Position numbers and translations under genes: made by a program | Shown: positions 12,195-24,254 of the stretch, piece by piece | How the letters are laid out: every line of letters starts with the position of its first letter | How positions within the stretch are numbered: position 1 is the first letter of the stretch | From: Zoroaster sp. YZ-2022 | Lineage: Eukaryota; Echinodermata; Asteroidea; Forcipulatida; Zoroasteridae | Assembly: GCA_029582265.1 (NCBI GenBank) | Contig: CM055816.1 | Location: forward strand, 82,702,472 to 82,766,471 | Length of the DNA: 64,000 nucleotides | Reading direction: 5' to 3' | Notes under the pieces: generated by a model | The model's database searches: none | What the model was told of the DNA's origin: nothing | The model's input: the letters and a program-made list of their open reading frames with translations, nothing else

Positions 12195-13430
12195 CTACAG
12201 TATTACAAGTCAGTAATATTAAACAAACTGTCAATAGAGAATTCAACGTATTTGAGCCACTTTATCACATCAACATTATTAATCAGCGACGGATCCATAA
12301 TGGTGGTCGGAGGTAGGGCTGTCATTACCCGGTTCCATTTTTCGGTTCCAATTACCCGTAAACGACTTTTTAAAATTCGGACTTAACATTTGAGCGGAGT
12401 GAACATAAATCTGTCTTGAACAATGTAATGTTTACACTTTTACAGACAATTATCTTTAAATTCAAGAGATTACACTCCAATAAAGCCTTTGTAGTATTTT
12501 ACGGACATTTTTCATACACTTTTCTCCAACTGTACCGGGTATGTGATACATTGTTTTCGCGATCACGACCAGAAACAAGTTTTGGTTTTGATCATTGGTT
12601 GAGTGTATTTAATGTTTTCAGGAGTTAAGATGTGTTATAGTCACGTGACTGTTTCGAGCAAGCTTGAACTGACTTCCTGCTTGGTTATGATTGGTTTCAT
12701 GATGGCGAATTATAAAAATTTAAAACGTTTTGTTCAAAAATGATTGAATGATTGTTTGTACAAGCTATTTATAGTTTACTGCTCACGAGTAAGTTACATT
12801 TGGCATTGTAAATGTCATGTTTCTGCACATGTTTCTGGTCAAGAACTTTTGACGTCAGAAACAAGTTCCCTCCGTGTTCGCTCCACAACACGCCCTACCC
12901 CTCTGATAAGCATGTGACCCAAAGCCTTATAATTATTGGTAATTGTATAGTGTTTATAGTCGATAGTTTGATCATGCCCATTATGGTCTGACAATTGTCT
13001 AAATAAAATATAATTTGTCAAACACTATTGCATGTAGGTTATTACACAAGTCCAACAGCCCACTGTTCCAAAAGCTTATTTCAGACTACCTATTTATTTT
13101 TTCTTCTTCTGTCAGATCATTTAGTCTTACAGTTTATACAGATATAGTTCCAACACCTTTTATTTGGACTTCTCTACAGTGACAACGAACCATTTATTTA
13201 AGCTGATCTGATGTCCAAAGCCCAATATTTTGAAAAACCACTGACCAAATGGTCCTTAAATTCAGACAAGAAGTTAGGAATGGGTAGCATACTACACATT
13301 TTCCAAAATGACACCATTCACTATAATGTGTATTAAACTTGTCATTTAGAAGGATTAGTTAAATCAAATGGATTTACAACCAAATAAATTATAGTAAATT
13401 ATATGGTAACGAAATGATAGCCTTGGTGCT
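12195..13430. other. FReD intron DNA, no gene seen
   Basis: AT-rich sequence without convincing coding regions or bounded repeats. A short imperfect inverted repeat (ttctggtcaagaactt ... gtcagaaacaagttc) sits near 12832-12868. Confidence 0.5.
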
Positions 13431-13432
13431 TG

Positions 13433-14246
13433 TGTGTTGGGCGCGCCATAGTGCTTAGGCGCGCCATAGTAGCAGCGCATGCGCCATTGCGCGGGCATGT
13501 GTTGCGTGCGTGCGCGGTGCCGGTGGTGGGGCGCAGCGTCAGTCAGTTGGGAACAGACAGAGCGACAGACAGAGGGAACACGCACTTGCCAGGAGCGCTT
13601 CAAAACGTAAGTTCCGTGGGACGGGATCTTGCAGTTCGTTGTCAAGGACAGCGCGGTAGTTTAGCGGGGCGACTACTAGTTGGTGTGCTTTCAGGGAACA
13701 GCACGGATAGCTTAGCTGGGCGGCTATCGGGATTTTTGTTGTTTTTGACGGCGTGACTTTGTCGAGTAATTCTTTAGCATTCAGCACTTGGCTCCGTTAA
13801 GTTATAGTTTTCCCCCACTCTCCGTCAGTAATTCACATTCACCTTAAGTAATTCTTACTCACCTCAAGTAATTCACACTCACCTTAAGTAATTCTTACTC
13901 AACCTTAAGTAATTCCTATTCACCTTAAGTAATTCTTACTCACCTTAAGTAATTCCCATTCTCCTTAAGTAATTACACTTCGCCTTCAGTAACTTAATAT
14001 GCCTTAAGGGTCCAATCGTTGCCTTCAGGGACAAACTTCTGCCTTAAGGGAGCTCCTTATTATTTATTGAATAAATAGTTTGAATTTGAGTTGTGCCTCC
14101 GTGTTACTTCAGTTGTCTGTCTCGTCTGTCTAAGTTTAAGTGGTGTCACGTGCAGCGATAAACGGTCTCCATAGGACCTGCCTTCAAGTACCGGCTGGAC
14201 TGCCGCTCGCCCGCCGCTCGCCCGGAACGGTATGGGTTTCTCCACA
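13433..14246 (+). mobile_element. Possible solo LTR (or degenerate LTR fragment)
   Basis: A CpG-rich, GC-rich island in AT-rich intron. It starts TGTGTTGGGCGCGCC, contains gcgcgc-rich and cagacagagcgacagacag stretches, an internal 22-bp minisatellite, an AATAAA signal at 14077-14082 followed by a GC-rich 165-bp stretch, and ends CTCCACA, consistent with a TG...CA LTR layout with U3, R and U5. I found no 5-bp target duplication, primer-binding site or internal gag-pol sequence. A CpG-rich promoter is an alternative. Confidence 0.35.
13835..14045 (+). repeat. About 20-bp tandem repeat (cttaagtaattcttactcac)
   Basis: Roughly nine degenerate copies of a 20-22 bp unit centred on ccttaagtaattc, drifting into cttaagggtcc and cttcagggac at the 3' end. 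No coding frame is maintained. Confidence 0.85.
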
Positions 14247-14513
14247 ATATCCTAAATTCGTTATCAAAATATGCAGTGGTCTTATTTGAGGATTCACCCC
14301 CAAAATATCCTTAATACATAACGGCCCTGGTTTGTGTTCAGATACTGCTTAAGTTTTTAATTTAAGAAAGTGTGAAGTTTTTATGTCAATTAATTGCCCC
14401 CTTTTTGCTTATACTACGGGACGTCTTTTCCGCCCCGTCCACTAATATTGCCCAGTGAACTCTGACGTAAATACTTGGTATACCCCAACTGTTAGACCAG
14501 GTGGATGGTCCGT

Positions 14514-14530
14514 TCCCCCCCCCCCCCCCC
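14514..14530 (+). repeat. Poly-C tract
   Basis: Uninterrupted run of about 17 C. A similar shorter C-run is at 17431-17442. Confidence 0.9.
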
Positions 14531-14916
14531 AAACATTAATATAATTTATTAATAAACTTCAATATAGCACTTTGTTTACGTTTGGACTACCATGTTTTTA
14601 AAAGTTCAAATACTTTCTCCCAAAATTGTCAATTTCCGAGAAAAAAAATCCAAAATATTGCACAACTTTTAACAAATATTCTGAAATGTTGTAAGAATTA
14701 TTGCATAATTTATTCTACAATCCGAATGTTTCAAACTATATGATGGATGACGTTCCCCTTTTTGTATGATTTCTTCTCTATATAGCCAATGGATTTTTAT
14801 AAATGAAGAGGTTTCGAGACGATGAACATGGCCTTATTGTAAGATACGGTTCACTCGATATCTCAAATTTACCCAAACCTACTTCCACCCATAAAGTATT
14901 ATTATAAAAGCAGTAC

Positions 14917-15342
14917 GGCCTTAGTTTGGTAAAATGATATAATTATCTCAAAAAGGCCATTTCGCGAAAAATGGGCTTAAAGTTTGAATAACTGCCATTT
15001 TATTTTGGAATATGGTATCATGAATTTATCTTTTTATTTTTTACTTATCTAATCACTGAAAAGTTTTGATTAGTTTGCTAAAGTGGTGTATGTCAGAGAT
15101 ACACACCTTATTTCCTTATTTCCAGCTTTCCCAATAAATGTAAGTGTGACATACACCATTTTTGTAAATTACAGTCACAAACTTTGTATATTTTAGGTTA
15201 ACATACAGAGTGTATCTTCCAAACGATTAATTTCCTGATGTTGAGAGTTTCAGAATCGTAAATAGCGCCCTCGCCTGAGTGGGAATGGCTTTATCTCAAA
15301 ATCTAAAAAAATTCACTTACATCGTTTTACCAAAATAGGGCC
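14917..15342. mobile_element. MITE related to the 8585 transposon
   Basis: Ends read inward GGCCTTAGTTTGGTAAAATG (left) and GGCCCTATTTTGGTAAAACG (reverse complement of right), resembling the GGCCCTCATATGGCAAAACA ends of the 8585-11573 element. 426 bp, no coding frame. Inside are inverted gtgtatgtca / tgacatacac segments. It is probably a non-autonomous relative; the target duplication is not evident. Confidence 0.6.
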
Positions 15343-15497
15343 AAGTATCTGTCATAACAATCGAAAACCGAATATTAACTATTTTATTTAATATAATATC
15401 CACTTGACTTAATGAATTATTGTGACGTAGCTTTTTTTCTTAAAATTTCACGAACAAGACTATGTGCGTTAATCCCGTGGGATCAGGGTATATGTAC

Positions 15498-16892
15498 TCC
15501 CACTGTAGTCCAGGGAGATTGTCCATACGATCATCCAACATAATTTACATTCATAGTAAAACAAACCCACTGTAGTCCAGGGAGATGGTCCATACGATCA
15601 TCCAACATAATTTACATTCATAGTAAAACAAACCCACTGTAGTCCAGGGAGATGGTTCATACGATCATCCAACATAATTTGCATTCATAGTAAAACAAAC
15701 CCACTGTAGTCCAGGGAGATGGTTCATACGATCATCCAACATAATTTACATTCATAGTAAAACAAACCCACTGTAGTCCAGGGAGATGGTTCATACGATC
15801 ATCCAACATAATTTGCATTCATAGTAAAACAAACCCACTGTAGGCCAGGGAGATGGTCCATACGATCATCCAACATAATTTACATTCATAGTAAAACAAA
15901 CCCACTGTAGTCCAGGGAGATGGTCCATACGATCATCCAACATAATTTTCATTCATAGTAAAACAAACCCACTGTAGTCCAGGGAGATGGTTCATACGAT
16001 CATCCAACATAATTTACATTCATAGTAAAACAAACCCACTGTAGTCCAGGGAGATGGTTCATGCGATCATCCAACATAATTTACATTCATAGTAAAACAA
16101 ACCCACTGTAGGCCAGGGAGATGGTCCATACGATCATCCAACATAATTTACATTCATAGTAAAACAAACCCACTGTAGTCCAGGGAGATGGTCCATACGA
16201 TCATCCAACATAATTTACATTCATAGTAAAACAAACCCACTGTAGTCCAGGGAGATGGTTCATACGATCATCCAACATAATTTACATTCATAGTAAAACA
16301 AACCCACTTTAGTCCAGGGAGATGGTTCATACGATCATCCAACATAATTTACATTCATAGTAAAACAAACCCACTGTAGTCCAGGGAGATGGTTCATACG
16401 ATCATCCAACATAATTTACATTCATAGTAAAACAAACCCACTGTAGTCCAGGGAGATGGTCCATACGATCATCCAACATAATTTACATTCATAGTAAAAC
16501 AAACCCACTTTAGTCCAGGGAGATGGTCCATACGATCATCCAACATAATTTACATTCATAGTAAAACAAACCCACTGTAGTCCAGGGAGATGGTCCATAC
16601 GATCATCCAACATAATTTACATTCATAGTAAAACAAACCCACTTTAGTCCAGGGAGATGGTTCATACGATCATCCAACATAATTTACATTCATAGTAAAA
16701 CAAACCCACTGTAGTCCAGGGAGATGGTCCATACGATCATCCAACATAATTTACATTCATAGTAAAACAAACCCACTGTAGGCCAGGGAGATGGTCCATA
16801 CGATCATCCAACATAATTTACATTCATAGTAAAACAAACCCACTGTAGTCCAGGGAGATGGTCCATACGTACGATCATAATTTTCATTCATA
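15498..16892 (+). repeat. 67-bp satellite array, about 21 copies
   Basis: Tandem copies with exact 67-bp spacing (cccactgtag at 15499, 15566, 15633 ... 16839). Units differ at a few diagnostic positions: gtagtcc/gtaggcc/tttagtcc, gatggtcc/gatggttc, tttaca/tttgca/ttttca. The last unit is broken after tccatacg. The period is not a multiple of three, so it is not coding. It lies in the FReD intron between exons 1 and 2. Confidence 0.95.
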
Positions 16893-17229
16893 GTAAAACA
16901 ATGCGTTGTAGTTTTAGATGGTTTCTCAAAATTTCCCAATTGTAGAAATTCATCCTAAACTGGCCCCAAAATGTTCCAACATTTTCATGAAACTCATTTA
17001 TAAAAAATATATTATTCATAATAATTGACAAAATGTGACTTTTGTAGAGGATTCAAGTCCGCCCCCAATGGCTGTTTGTGTAGTGACATTAGCAGTATCT
17101 ATTTGTATTTATTTAATGTGTTCATTAATTAACAGTTACATGTTCTTATAAAACTATTCAGATTGTATTTGTGCTTCCTGAGCAAAGACGGATTGCAAAT
17201 GGCGTGCTTCGTGTAGATAAATAAATACG

Positions 17230-20006
17230 TTAACCCTATCCATACCGCGGGCGCCAAATGGCACATATTTGTGGTCATTGTTCCAGACCAGGGGATACAA
17301 ATGGCACCTTTGCAAACGTATTGTTTTACGACCGGCGGAGCTTATTGGTCCCCAGCCAAAATGCTTAGGCGAATTTCATGACGGTCGCCCTCCATCGACG
17401 ATTTAATTAATCCGCGCATAGTTAGCGTCACCCCCCCCCCCCCAGCCAGCGCGTTATTCAAAAGAAAAAGTGGCTGCGGGATAGTCATAGTGGCTGCCGA
17501 ATCGAAACTTAATCATGGACAGCGATAGAAATGCTGCCATTTTGGCAGAGATATTTGATGATAGTGACTCGGAAATGGAGATCGACACGGAGAATGATGA
17601 AAGCAGCGATGATCAGGGTGATGATGAATCCTCAAGCGAAGGCGAAAAAGGACATTCGAGCGACGTGGATCCGCAGGATGAGGTATTTATATTGTGTAGA
17701 TCATGACCGTATAACATTAGTTAGGCACTAAGCCTACCCTTTTAACATCAGTTTTTAATTGGATTTTGGAGAATAGCTTCATTTTAAGCTGTATGCAACG
17801 AATTTAACATTGAGTGTAGATAAATGCCAGTTCTATTTTACGTATGCTCTTTTCCGCGTAATTTCATGTTTGACGAGATCGTGAGTAAACTATTGCCCCC
17901 CCCCAACAAAAAACCACACCAAACATCTATACTCTAAATAAATGGCCGCCAATTTAAAAAGCCAAGATGGCTACCATTGGCGGCCATGTTGGATTAAAAG
18001 ATTTATCACGTGATTATGTTATTCATTTATGTATTCAAAATATAGAAGACGGCGTGTAACATGTTATTAAAGACGAAATATATGCAATTGCATTATTTTT
18101 GCATGACACTGAAAAACAAATGGATATTTAATTACATTACAACCGTTGCCATGATAACTGTGGACCTTCCCCCCAAATTAAAATTATTGTATTACGAGAT
18201 AATAAAAAAAGTCCCCAAAATTTCATCAATCTGGTCATCAAAAAACAGCGGAAATAGTGCCAATTTTAGGCACACTTTTCATAAATTATACTGTGTGATA
18301 GACGAAAAGCACCCTCATGCATTTTGTCTCTTCCCTTCCGCAGAAAAATGCCAAATCCAGATGGAAGAAAACAGACTTTAGATCGGGTTGGAAAGAGATC
18401 AGTCATCTCAACAGGAAGCCGATGCAATCACTGGAAGCTCTGGTCCTGCAGGTGACTTCTCAGGCCTTTCTGCAGTACAGGTATTCCAGTTGTTCTTCTG
18501 CAGTGCCGCTGGGATCTGCTTGTAGACGAAACAAACCGCTACGCAGAGCAAACTGTTTCAGAAACCTCCTGGACCCCCACTCACTGAATGAAATGATGGC
18601 ATTTGTAGCGCTACTGCTTGCTATGGGCATCAACAAGTCGCCTCAGTACAGTATGTACTGGTCAACATATGAAGTTCTACGGATGTCATTTTATCCATCC
18701 ATAATGTCAAGAAATAGATTTATTTCCATTCTGCGATTTTTTCACCTCTCCGACAACCGGTTGCCTGAACCAGCCTCTGGATGTGACAAGCTTAAGAAAG
18801 TTAGGCCTTTGCTGAATGTCCTCCTCGCCAAATTTCGCAGCCTCTATTACCCTGGACAGAACCTATCTCCTGATGAGAGTATGCTCAAATTTAAGGGACG
18901 CCTCGGGTTTCTACAATGCCCAGAAAACCGGTCAAATGGGGAATTAAGGCATTCTCTTTGAACGAGTCAGAGACGGGTTACACCTATTCGTGGATGCTGT
19001 ACACAGGAGCTGCTGCCAAGGAGACAAAAACTTCAAGAAGGCTACATGTACATGTAGATACCGATTCATCCTCAAAGTGCCATCCCTCTGACCTAACCAT
19101 CCCAGGAGAAGTCGTCGTTGAACTTCTAAATGGACTTGAACATAAAGGACATGTAATTTATTGTGATAATTACTTTAACAGACCAGCTCTGGTATCCAAA
19201 CTGTCTCAATTAGGATTTGGATGCTGTGGTCCAGTGCGTTATACTGCACAGGGAATAGCGAATGCAGCCCACCCAAAGACAAATAGAATGAAAAAGGGAG
19301 ATAACCCAAAATTTTATGAGAAGGCTGGTCAGTTATGCATTGTTTGGCATGATAACAAAAATGTTGTACTCCTAACAAATGTAGGTGATTGCCAAGTAAT
19401 TACAAAACAAATTCGGTGTAAGAAGAGCGAAAGTGGATTTCGTGAAATTGCTAGGCCCAAATCTATAGATAACTACAACAAATTCATGGGAGGAACCGAT
19501 CTCGCTAATCAATTTTTTTCAGTACTACACACATACACACAGAAGTTTGAAATGGTGGAAACGAGTGTTTTTCAGTATGTTGAACATATCCATGCTCAAT
19601 GCCACGGTAATTTTCAACAGCATACCAACAAACAAGCATGTCAGTAATCTTGACTTCCGTCTTCAAGTCATAGACGGCCTACTCACAGGTTGGGAACGTA
19701 ATACAATGCTGCGTTTTACACGATCCAATGCGAATAACCTTCCTGTTCGGCTGATGGAGAAAATGCATTATCCTGGCAAAAACCCTTCCGGGAGAAAACG
19801 TGACTGCATTGTTTGTAGCAACCGGCGATTACACAATAGAAAACAAACGAGGATGATATGTAAACAATGTACATATCCGATGTGCGTAGTTCCTTGCTTT
19901 GAGAAATACCATACTTTGCACTTTGCATAAATTGCAAACAACCTATTTTGAGATAACCGACTTGCCAACAACTAATTATTGTTGTGGTAAGCAGACACCT
20001 TAGATT
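17230..20006 (+). mobile_element. piggyBac-type DNA transposon, right end lost
   Basis: The left end reads TTAA (17230-17233) then CCCTATCCATACCGCG, the expected piggyBac target site plus a CCCT-starting TIR. Subterminal ccaaatggcac repeats follow (17251, 17306). The transposase gene (17515-19930) is in the same direction. No matching right TIR with AGGGTTAA is found before the CR1 LINE tail at about 20007, so the right end is deleted or was displaced by the LINE. Around 17940-17990 a perfect 12-bp inverted repeat (atggccgccaat / attggcggccat) sits in the intron. Confidence 0.75.
17515..19930 (+). pseudogene. piggyBac transposase (DDE_Tnp_1_7), frameshifted
   Basis: Exon 1 (17515-17682) encodes a 56-residue acidic N-terminus from MDSDRNAAILAEIF, ending at donor gag|gtattt. 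Exon 2 opens at 18344 after cttccgcag in the same phase, at KNAKSRWKKTDF. Then LLAMGINKSPQYSMYWST, the first catalytic Asp in NLSPDESMLKFKGRLGF, the second in VIYCDNYFNRPALVSKL, the third in NKFMGGTDLANQFF, and a C-terminal Cys-rich domain (CIVCSNRR, CKQCTYPMCVVPCFEKYH) ending at 19930. All three DDD acidic residues remain, but a frameshift near 18917 and another near 19545 split the frame. This enzyme excises and reinserts the element at TTAA. Decayed, single copy in the window. Confidence 0.85.
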
Positions 20007-20132
20007 TAATAATAATAATAATAATAATAACAGGCATTTATATTGCGCTTTTCCAAAGCATGATCAAAGCGCATAACAAAAGTATTGGAAAAATTAAAAC
20101 GGGCAAAAACATAACAAAACAAAATCTAAAAT

Positions 20133-20713
20133 CTACACATTAGAAAACAAATAAGTCTTAAGTTTACTCTTAAATGTTACTACACAAGAAGAATCACGGA
20201 CAATAATGGGGAGACCGTTCCAAAGTTCAGCAGCAAAGTGTGAGAAGGCATGTCTGCCATAAGATAATCTGGACTTATGAATGGTAAGTCGAGTTCTATC
20301 AGAGGAAGAACGGAGTCCTTGACGGTTACTTTGGTGAAGATGAAACATATCAGAGAGATAAGGTGGAGCAATGTCATTCAAACATTTGAAAACATATAAC
20401 AGAGTTTTAAACTGGATACGTTTCTCAATGGGTAGCCAGTGTAGTTGAGCAAGTAAGGAGATCCATGAGCTCTCCAGCAGTTAACGGCGAGAATAAGTTT
20501 GGCAGCTCTATATTGAATACCAGTGAGACGTTTAAGATGTGCTTTGGTGATGCCATATAATAGAGAGTTACAATAGTCTAGACGAGAAGTAACAAGACAA
20601 CGAACCACATGGTGACAAGTATCATGATCAATGTATTTTCTAATCCTTGCAATGTTGCGCAGATGGTAATTAGTAGAACTACATATTGAATTGACTTGAG
20701 ATGACATTGACAT
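20133..20713 (-). pseudogene. CR1 LINE C-terminal region
   Basis: Two overlapping frames continue the RT thumb: HLRNIARIRKYIDHDTCHHV, LVTSRLDYCNSLLYGI and RLTGIQYRAAKLIL in 20378-20713, then LTIHKSRLSYGRHAFSHFAA, ELWNGLPIIVRDSS and TFKSKLKTYLFSNV in 20133-20381, the standard C-terminus of CR1/L2-type elements. The overlap near 20381 marks a frameshift. Confidence 0.82.
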
Positions 20714-22617
20714 GACAGGGTCAAACGTGACACCCAGATTCCGAATATTGGTTGAGGGGTTACTGTAGCATTTCCAATGTTAAGAGAAACATCTTGAACA
20801 TGTGATAAATTGTTCTTAGAGGCAGCAACAAAGAATTCAGTTTTCTCAGCATTTAGTTTTAATTTATTTCTGCACATCCAGACTATAACATCATCTATAC
20901 ATGACATAAGTATATTCAAGGCTTTCTCTTTTTCACCTAGCACGGTTGGATCGAAGTCAACATACAATTGCGTATCATCGGCATACATATGGTAATTGAC
21001 ATGGTGCCGACGGATAACTTCGCCAAGAGGATGAGTGTAAAGAGAAAATCCCATAGGTCCTATGACCGAACCTTGTGGCAGTCCGTAGTCCATAATATGT
21101 TCACAAGAATACGATCCTGAAACTACAACACGATTTCGTCGACCTTGTAGATAAGAGGAGAACCAATGGAGGGCCGTATCCTTGATGCAAAATGTATCAG
21201 AAAGACGTTTTAAGAAAATATGATAATCAACAGTGTCAAAAGCTGCACTAAGGTCAAGGAGTACAACAAAGACAGCTCTCCTTTGATCCAAAGCACACAT
21301 AATGTCATTCTTAACTTTAAGCAATGCTGTCTCTGTACTATGTAGGACACGATAAGCAGACTGGAAAGTCTCATTCAGATGATTATCAGCAAGGTGATCA
21401 TTTAGACGTGAAGCGACAGCCTTTTCAATGACTTTAGACCACATAGGTATATTGGAAACTGGTCTGTAGTTTTTCAACTGATTAGTATCCAAAGATGGTT
21501 TCTTGAGAATGGGCGTAATGACAGCTTGCTTTAGAACATTCGGAAAAACACCAGTTGATAAAGACAAGTTAACAATATAAGTCAGCTTTGGTACATTAAT
21601 GTTGGTGCATTGCTTAACCATCCATGTTGGCAAGATGTCCAAAGAACAAGACTTGTTTGCTAATCGTGAGATAATTTTACAAATCTCATTTTCATCAACT
21701 GGTTCAAAGTTATTCAGAACAGTTATTGCATGCACAGTGTCGGACACATTATCAAGTGGAATGGAGTTTGCCAAATCAGTGTCATTATCAAGATCTGTGC
21801 GAATCTTGACAATTTTGTTCTCAAAGAAGTCTGCAAATTTGTTGGACAGGTGTTCATTTGAATCACATACAGGAAAATATTTTTTATTTTTGTTCAGCAA
21901 AGTGTTAGTGATTTGAAACACCTTTTTCATATCGGCAGATTGCAGTTCGCTATTAAAGAACTCCTGCTTTGCATTCTGAATCAAGTCGATAACATATTTG
22001 TGATAAGAAAGATAGCGCTGACGATTGATCTCATTGTTATGTTTCTTAAGAGTTCGTTCAAGTCGACGACGTTGTCGGCGAGCTTCATGAATGTCATTAT
22101 TGTACCATTGATGTTTGGGACGAAGTGTGCGAGTTTTAGTTTCAACAGGAGCAAATTTGTCTACTACTCTTCTGATTGCATTGTTAAAGACAAGAATGGC
22201 ATCATTGACATCATATGTATCTGATGTAATCGATCTATCAAGTTCATAAGCAAGATCAATGTGAAAAGCATCCATGTCAATATTAGTAAAATTACGGACA
22301 GTTGAAGTGGTCTTCTGATGATTCGGTTTGCTTTGGTTTAATTCAAAACTGACTACATAGTGATCCGATTCTAGAATTCGATGAACTGAACAGTCACAAA
22401 TAAGATCCAGATCACTGGTGCGTGTAATAACCAAATTCAAAACATGGCCATATCTATGAGTAGGATCAAGAACATGTTGATGCAAATTAACTGAAGAAAG
22501 TGTGTTTCTAAAGTGAGTTACATCAGGTTTATCTGGAGTGTCAATATGTAAATTGAAATCTCCAAGTACTACAATATCTATAGGTAAAAGGTTAAGATCA
22601 GTAAGAAATGAATTCAT
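20578..22617 (-). pseudogene. CR1 LINE endonuclease C-terminus and reverse transcriptase
   Basis: 679-codon open frame, the longest in the window. It starts inside the endonuclease: DIVVLGDFNLHIDTPDKPD, QHVLDPTHRYGHVLNLVI, RILESDHYVVSFEL (catalytic His). A linker of about 180 residues follows, rich in charged residues. RT blocks: QAVITPILKKPSLDTNQLK, NYRPVSNIPMWSKVIEKAV, VVLLDLSAAFDTVDYHIFL (A box), YGLPQGSVIGPMGFSLYTH (B box), VNYHMYADDTQLYVDF (C box, YADD intact), NKLKLNAEKTEFFV. It diverges near 20715, where the frame shifts into 20378-20713. The first Met of this frame is internal, not a true start. Confidence 0.88.
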
Positions 22618-22639
22618 TTCTTCTAGAAAATCCTTTGTT

Positions 22640-23533
22640 TTAAGTCCATTTGCAGGTGAAGGGGAGGACGATAGATAACAGCAAATGTTGTACTGTTACT
22701 ACCATTTGTAATGCAAACATATTCAAAGGTTTCAGCATTAAAATCCATTGGTTTGACACAAAGCTTAAGCGAAGCTTAAACAAAATGCCAATTCCTCCAT
22801 GGTTAGATGTACAGCGTGTGGTGGTTGAGAAAGGAATATCCAAAGGAGTGAGTTCCCCAATGACAACAGAGTCATCATGAGCAAGCCAAGTTTCAGTGAT
22901 AAATAAAATATCAACATCATGATCAATGACAAAATCAGCAATTGAGGTAGTTTTGTTGCGCACTGAATGGGCATTCCAGAGTTTAATACTGAGACGTGAG
23001 AATTCTTTGCATGGTATGGGTCGTAAATTACTGAGGTCAGCTGATCTAGGTATGTTCTTGCTTTTGTTGGGAGAGTGACGGTGAGAAGTGATGACTGCGA
23101 TTGAATTATAACCTTGGTTCAAATTATCATTATATTCAATGTTCTGCCATGATTTGCGACGACCACCTCGTTTACCACGATATTTGGCACGGTAAGATGA
23201 ATTTATCCGAAGAGATTTCAGACAATTCCACAAAGTTGTTGGTAATGGTGAAGCAGCTGCTTGATAGTGGAGTTTGTTAAGTGCCAGAAGTTGATGATGA
23301 TCATAAGTTATTTTATTAGTATTACATGTATTAACAACATCAGTTGTTTGTCTACCTATTGTCAAATCTGGGCCAGGGTTGGGATTTATATCCCCTGCAA
23401 CAAGAAGTTCCAACTGAAAAGTAGCACTTGTGTTGCCATAATATAAACTCCTTGTTCCAAGGAACTTAATTATGATGGTGAGACTTGGGTAAACTCCCAT
23501 AATTATAGTTACATGTGAAGATGTATGGTACAT
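22640..23533 (-). pseudogene. CR1 LINE N-terminus with 2A-like motif and endonuclease start
   Basis: 297-codon frame. Residues 1-46 are rather hydrophobic, followed by GDINPNPGP at residues 47-55, a 2A-like sequence (canonical consensus D-V/I-E-x-N-P-G-P; here the Glu is Asn). Then a basic stretch (SSYRAKYRGKRGGRRK) and the start of an APE endonuclease: IKLWNAHSVRNKTTSIADF, DVDILFITETWLAHDDS. The frame shifts near 22765; a neighbouring register carries ETFEYVCITNGSNSTTFAVI, and a further one-base loss near 22665 leads into the next open frame. Confidence 0.8.
23369..23395 (-). other. 2A-like translational recoding motif (variant)
   Basis: Encodes GDINPNPGP preceded by LELLVA. 2A peptides make ribosomes skip the Gly-Pro bond; active 2A sequences have been described near the N-terminus of CR1-type elements of sea urchin and other animals. 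Here the NPGP core and Asp-Ile are kept, but the consensus Glu is Asn, so activity is doubtful. Confidence 0.55.
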
Positions 23534-24144
23534 CAGGTACTAGTGGAGACCAGTAGGTTGAACTACATGTAGATCTATTTGCATTCTTAGCATCAGATAA
23601 GCAAAATGGTTCTTTGAAAAGCAGCAAGTTGATAAGAAGGATTACCAACTGAGCTCTTGTCCCAGATTGAATAGGCATTGTCCACACTAAAGAAAGCAGT
23701 TGTAAAGCATATGCAAATCAGGATGAGTCACAGTCAAGGTTGAGTGACCAGGGTGCAGTGATCAAGCAATACGTTTGAAATCCATTACAAAAATGTAAGA
23801 AACTCGCTCACTTCTTGCATACAAAGTATCCAGTCAAAGTACACATAAAAAGTCCAACAGATTCCACAGATAAAACTCTACAACTGGTAAAAGGTTGCAG
23901 GCAAAGTAATAACTACAACAGCAAAATTCTTACACAAAGTTAGGAGACAAGTAGAGGTGCTGCCATCCAGTGGGGCGCCCTCACAACGAGCATAATTATT
24001 CAACCTTACTGTTCAAAATAGAGTGCAATCGCCGGTGAATGTATTTTCATAAAAATTTTAACCAAAAAGTGGATTTGTTATTGTAAATTAATCAGTTTTT
24101 TGGGCCACTCTTTGTACACATACGAATCTCCATCACTCTTGGCT

Positions 24145-24242
24145 CCCCTACCCCCCTCCCCCCTCCCCCCTATTCAATGTTGGTCAACAACTGTGTTCGT
24201 GTGCCCACAATCCCAACCAACATTGAATGGGGGGGGGGGGGG
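24145..24242. repeat. C-rich / G-rich foldback
   Basis: A ctcccccctattcaatgttgg arm and its inverse ccaacattgaatggggggg arm, separated by about 36 bp that contain ctgtgttcgtgtgcccac. The outer tracts are C-runs and an unbroken G-run of about 14. Probably a small palindromic element or replication-derived foldback. Confidence 0.7.
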
Positions 24243-24254
24243 TCATTTTGATTG

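Larger units (their letters stand above)
20007..23990 (-). mobile_element. CR1-type LINE, near full length, decayed
   Basis: Minus-strand non-LTR element. Its 3' end is at about 20007, with a (ATT)n tail right after aaagcgcaatataaatgcc. The coding region runs 23533 to 20133, with a possible leader up to about 23990. The order is a hydrophobic N-terminus, a 2A-like motif, APE endonuclease, RT with intact YADD, and the WNSLP-type C-terminal region. Frameshifts near 22765, 22665, 20715 and 20385 break it. It abuts the piggyBac remnant. The 5' end is a guess from loss of recognisable sequence. Confidence 0.8.
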
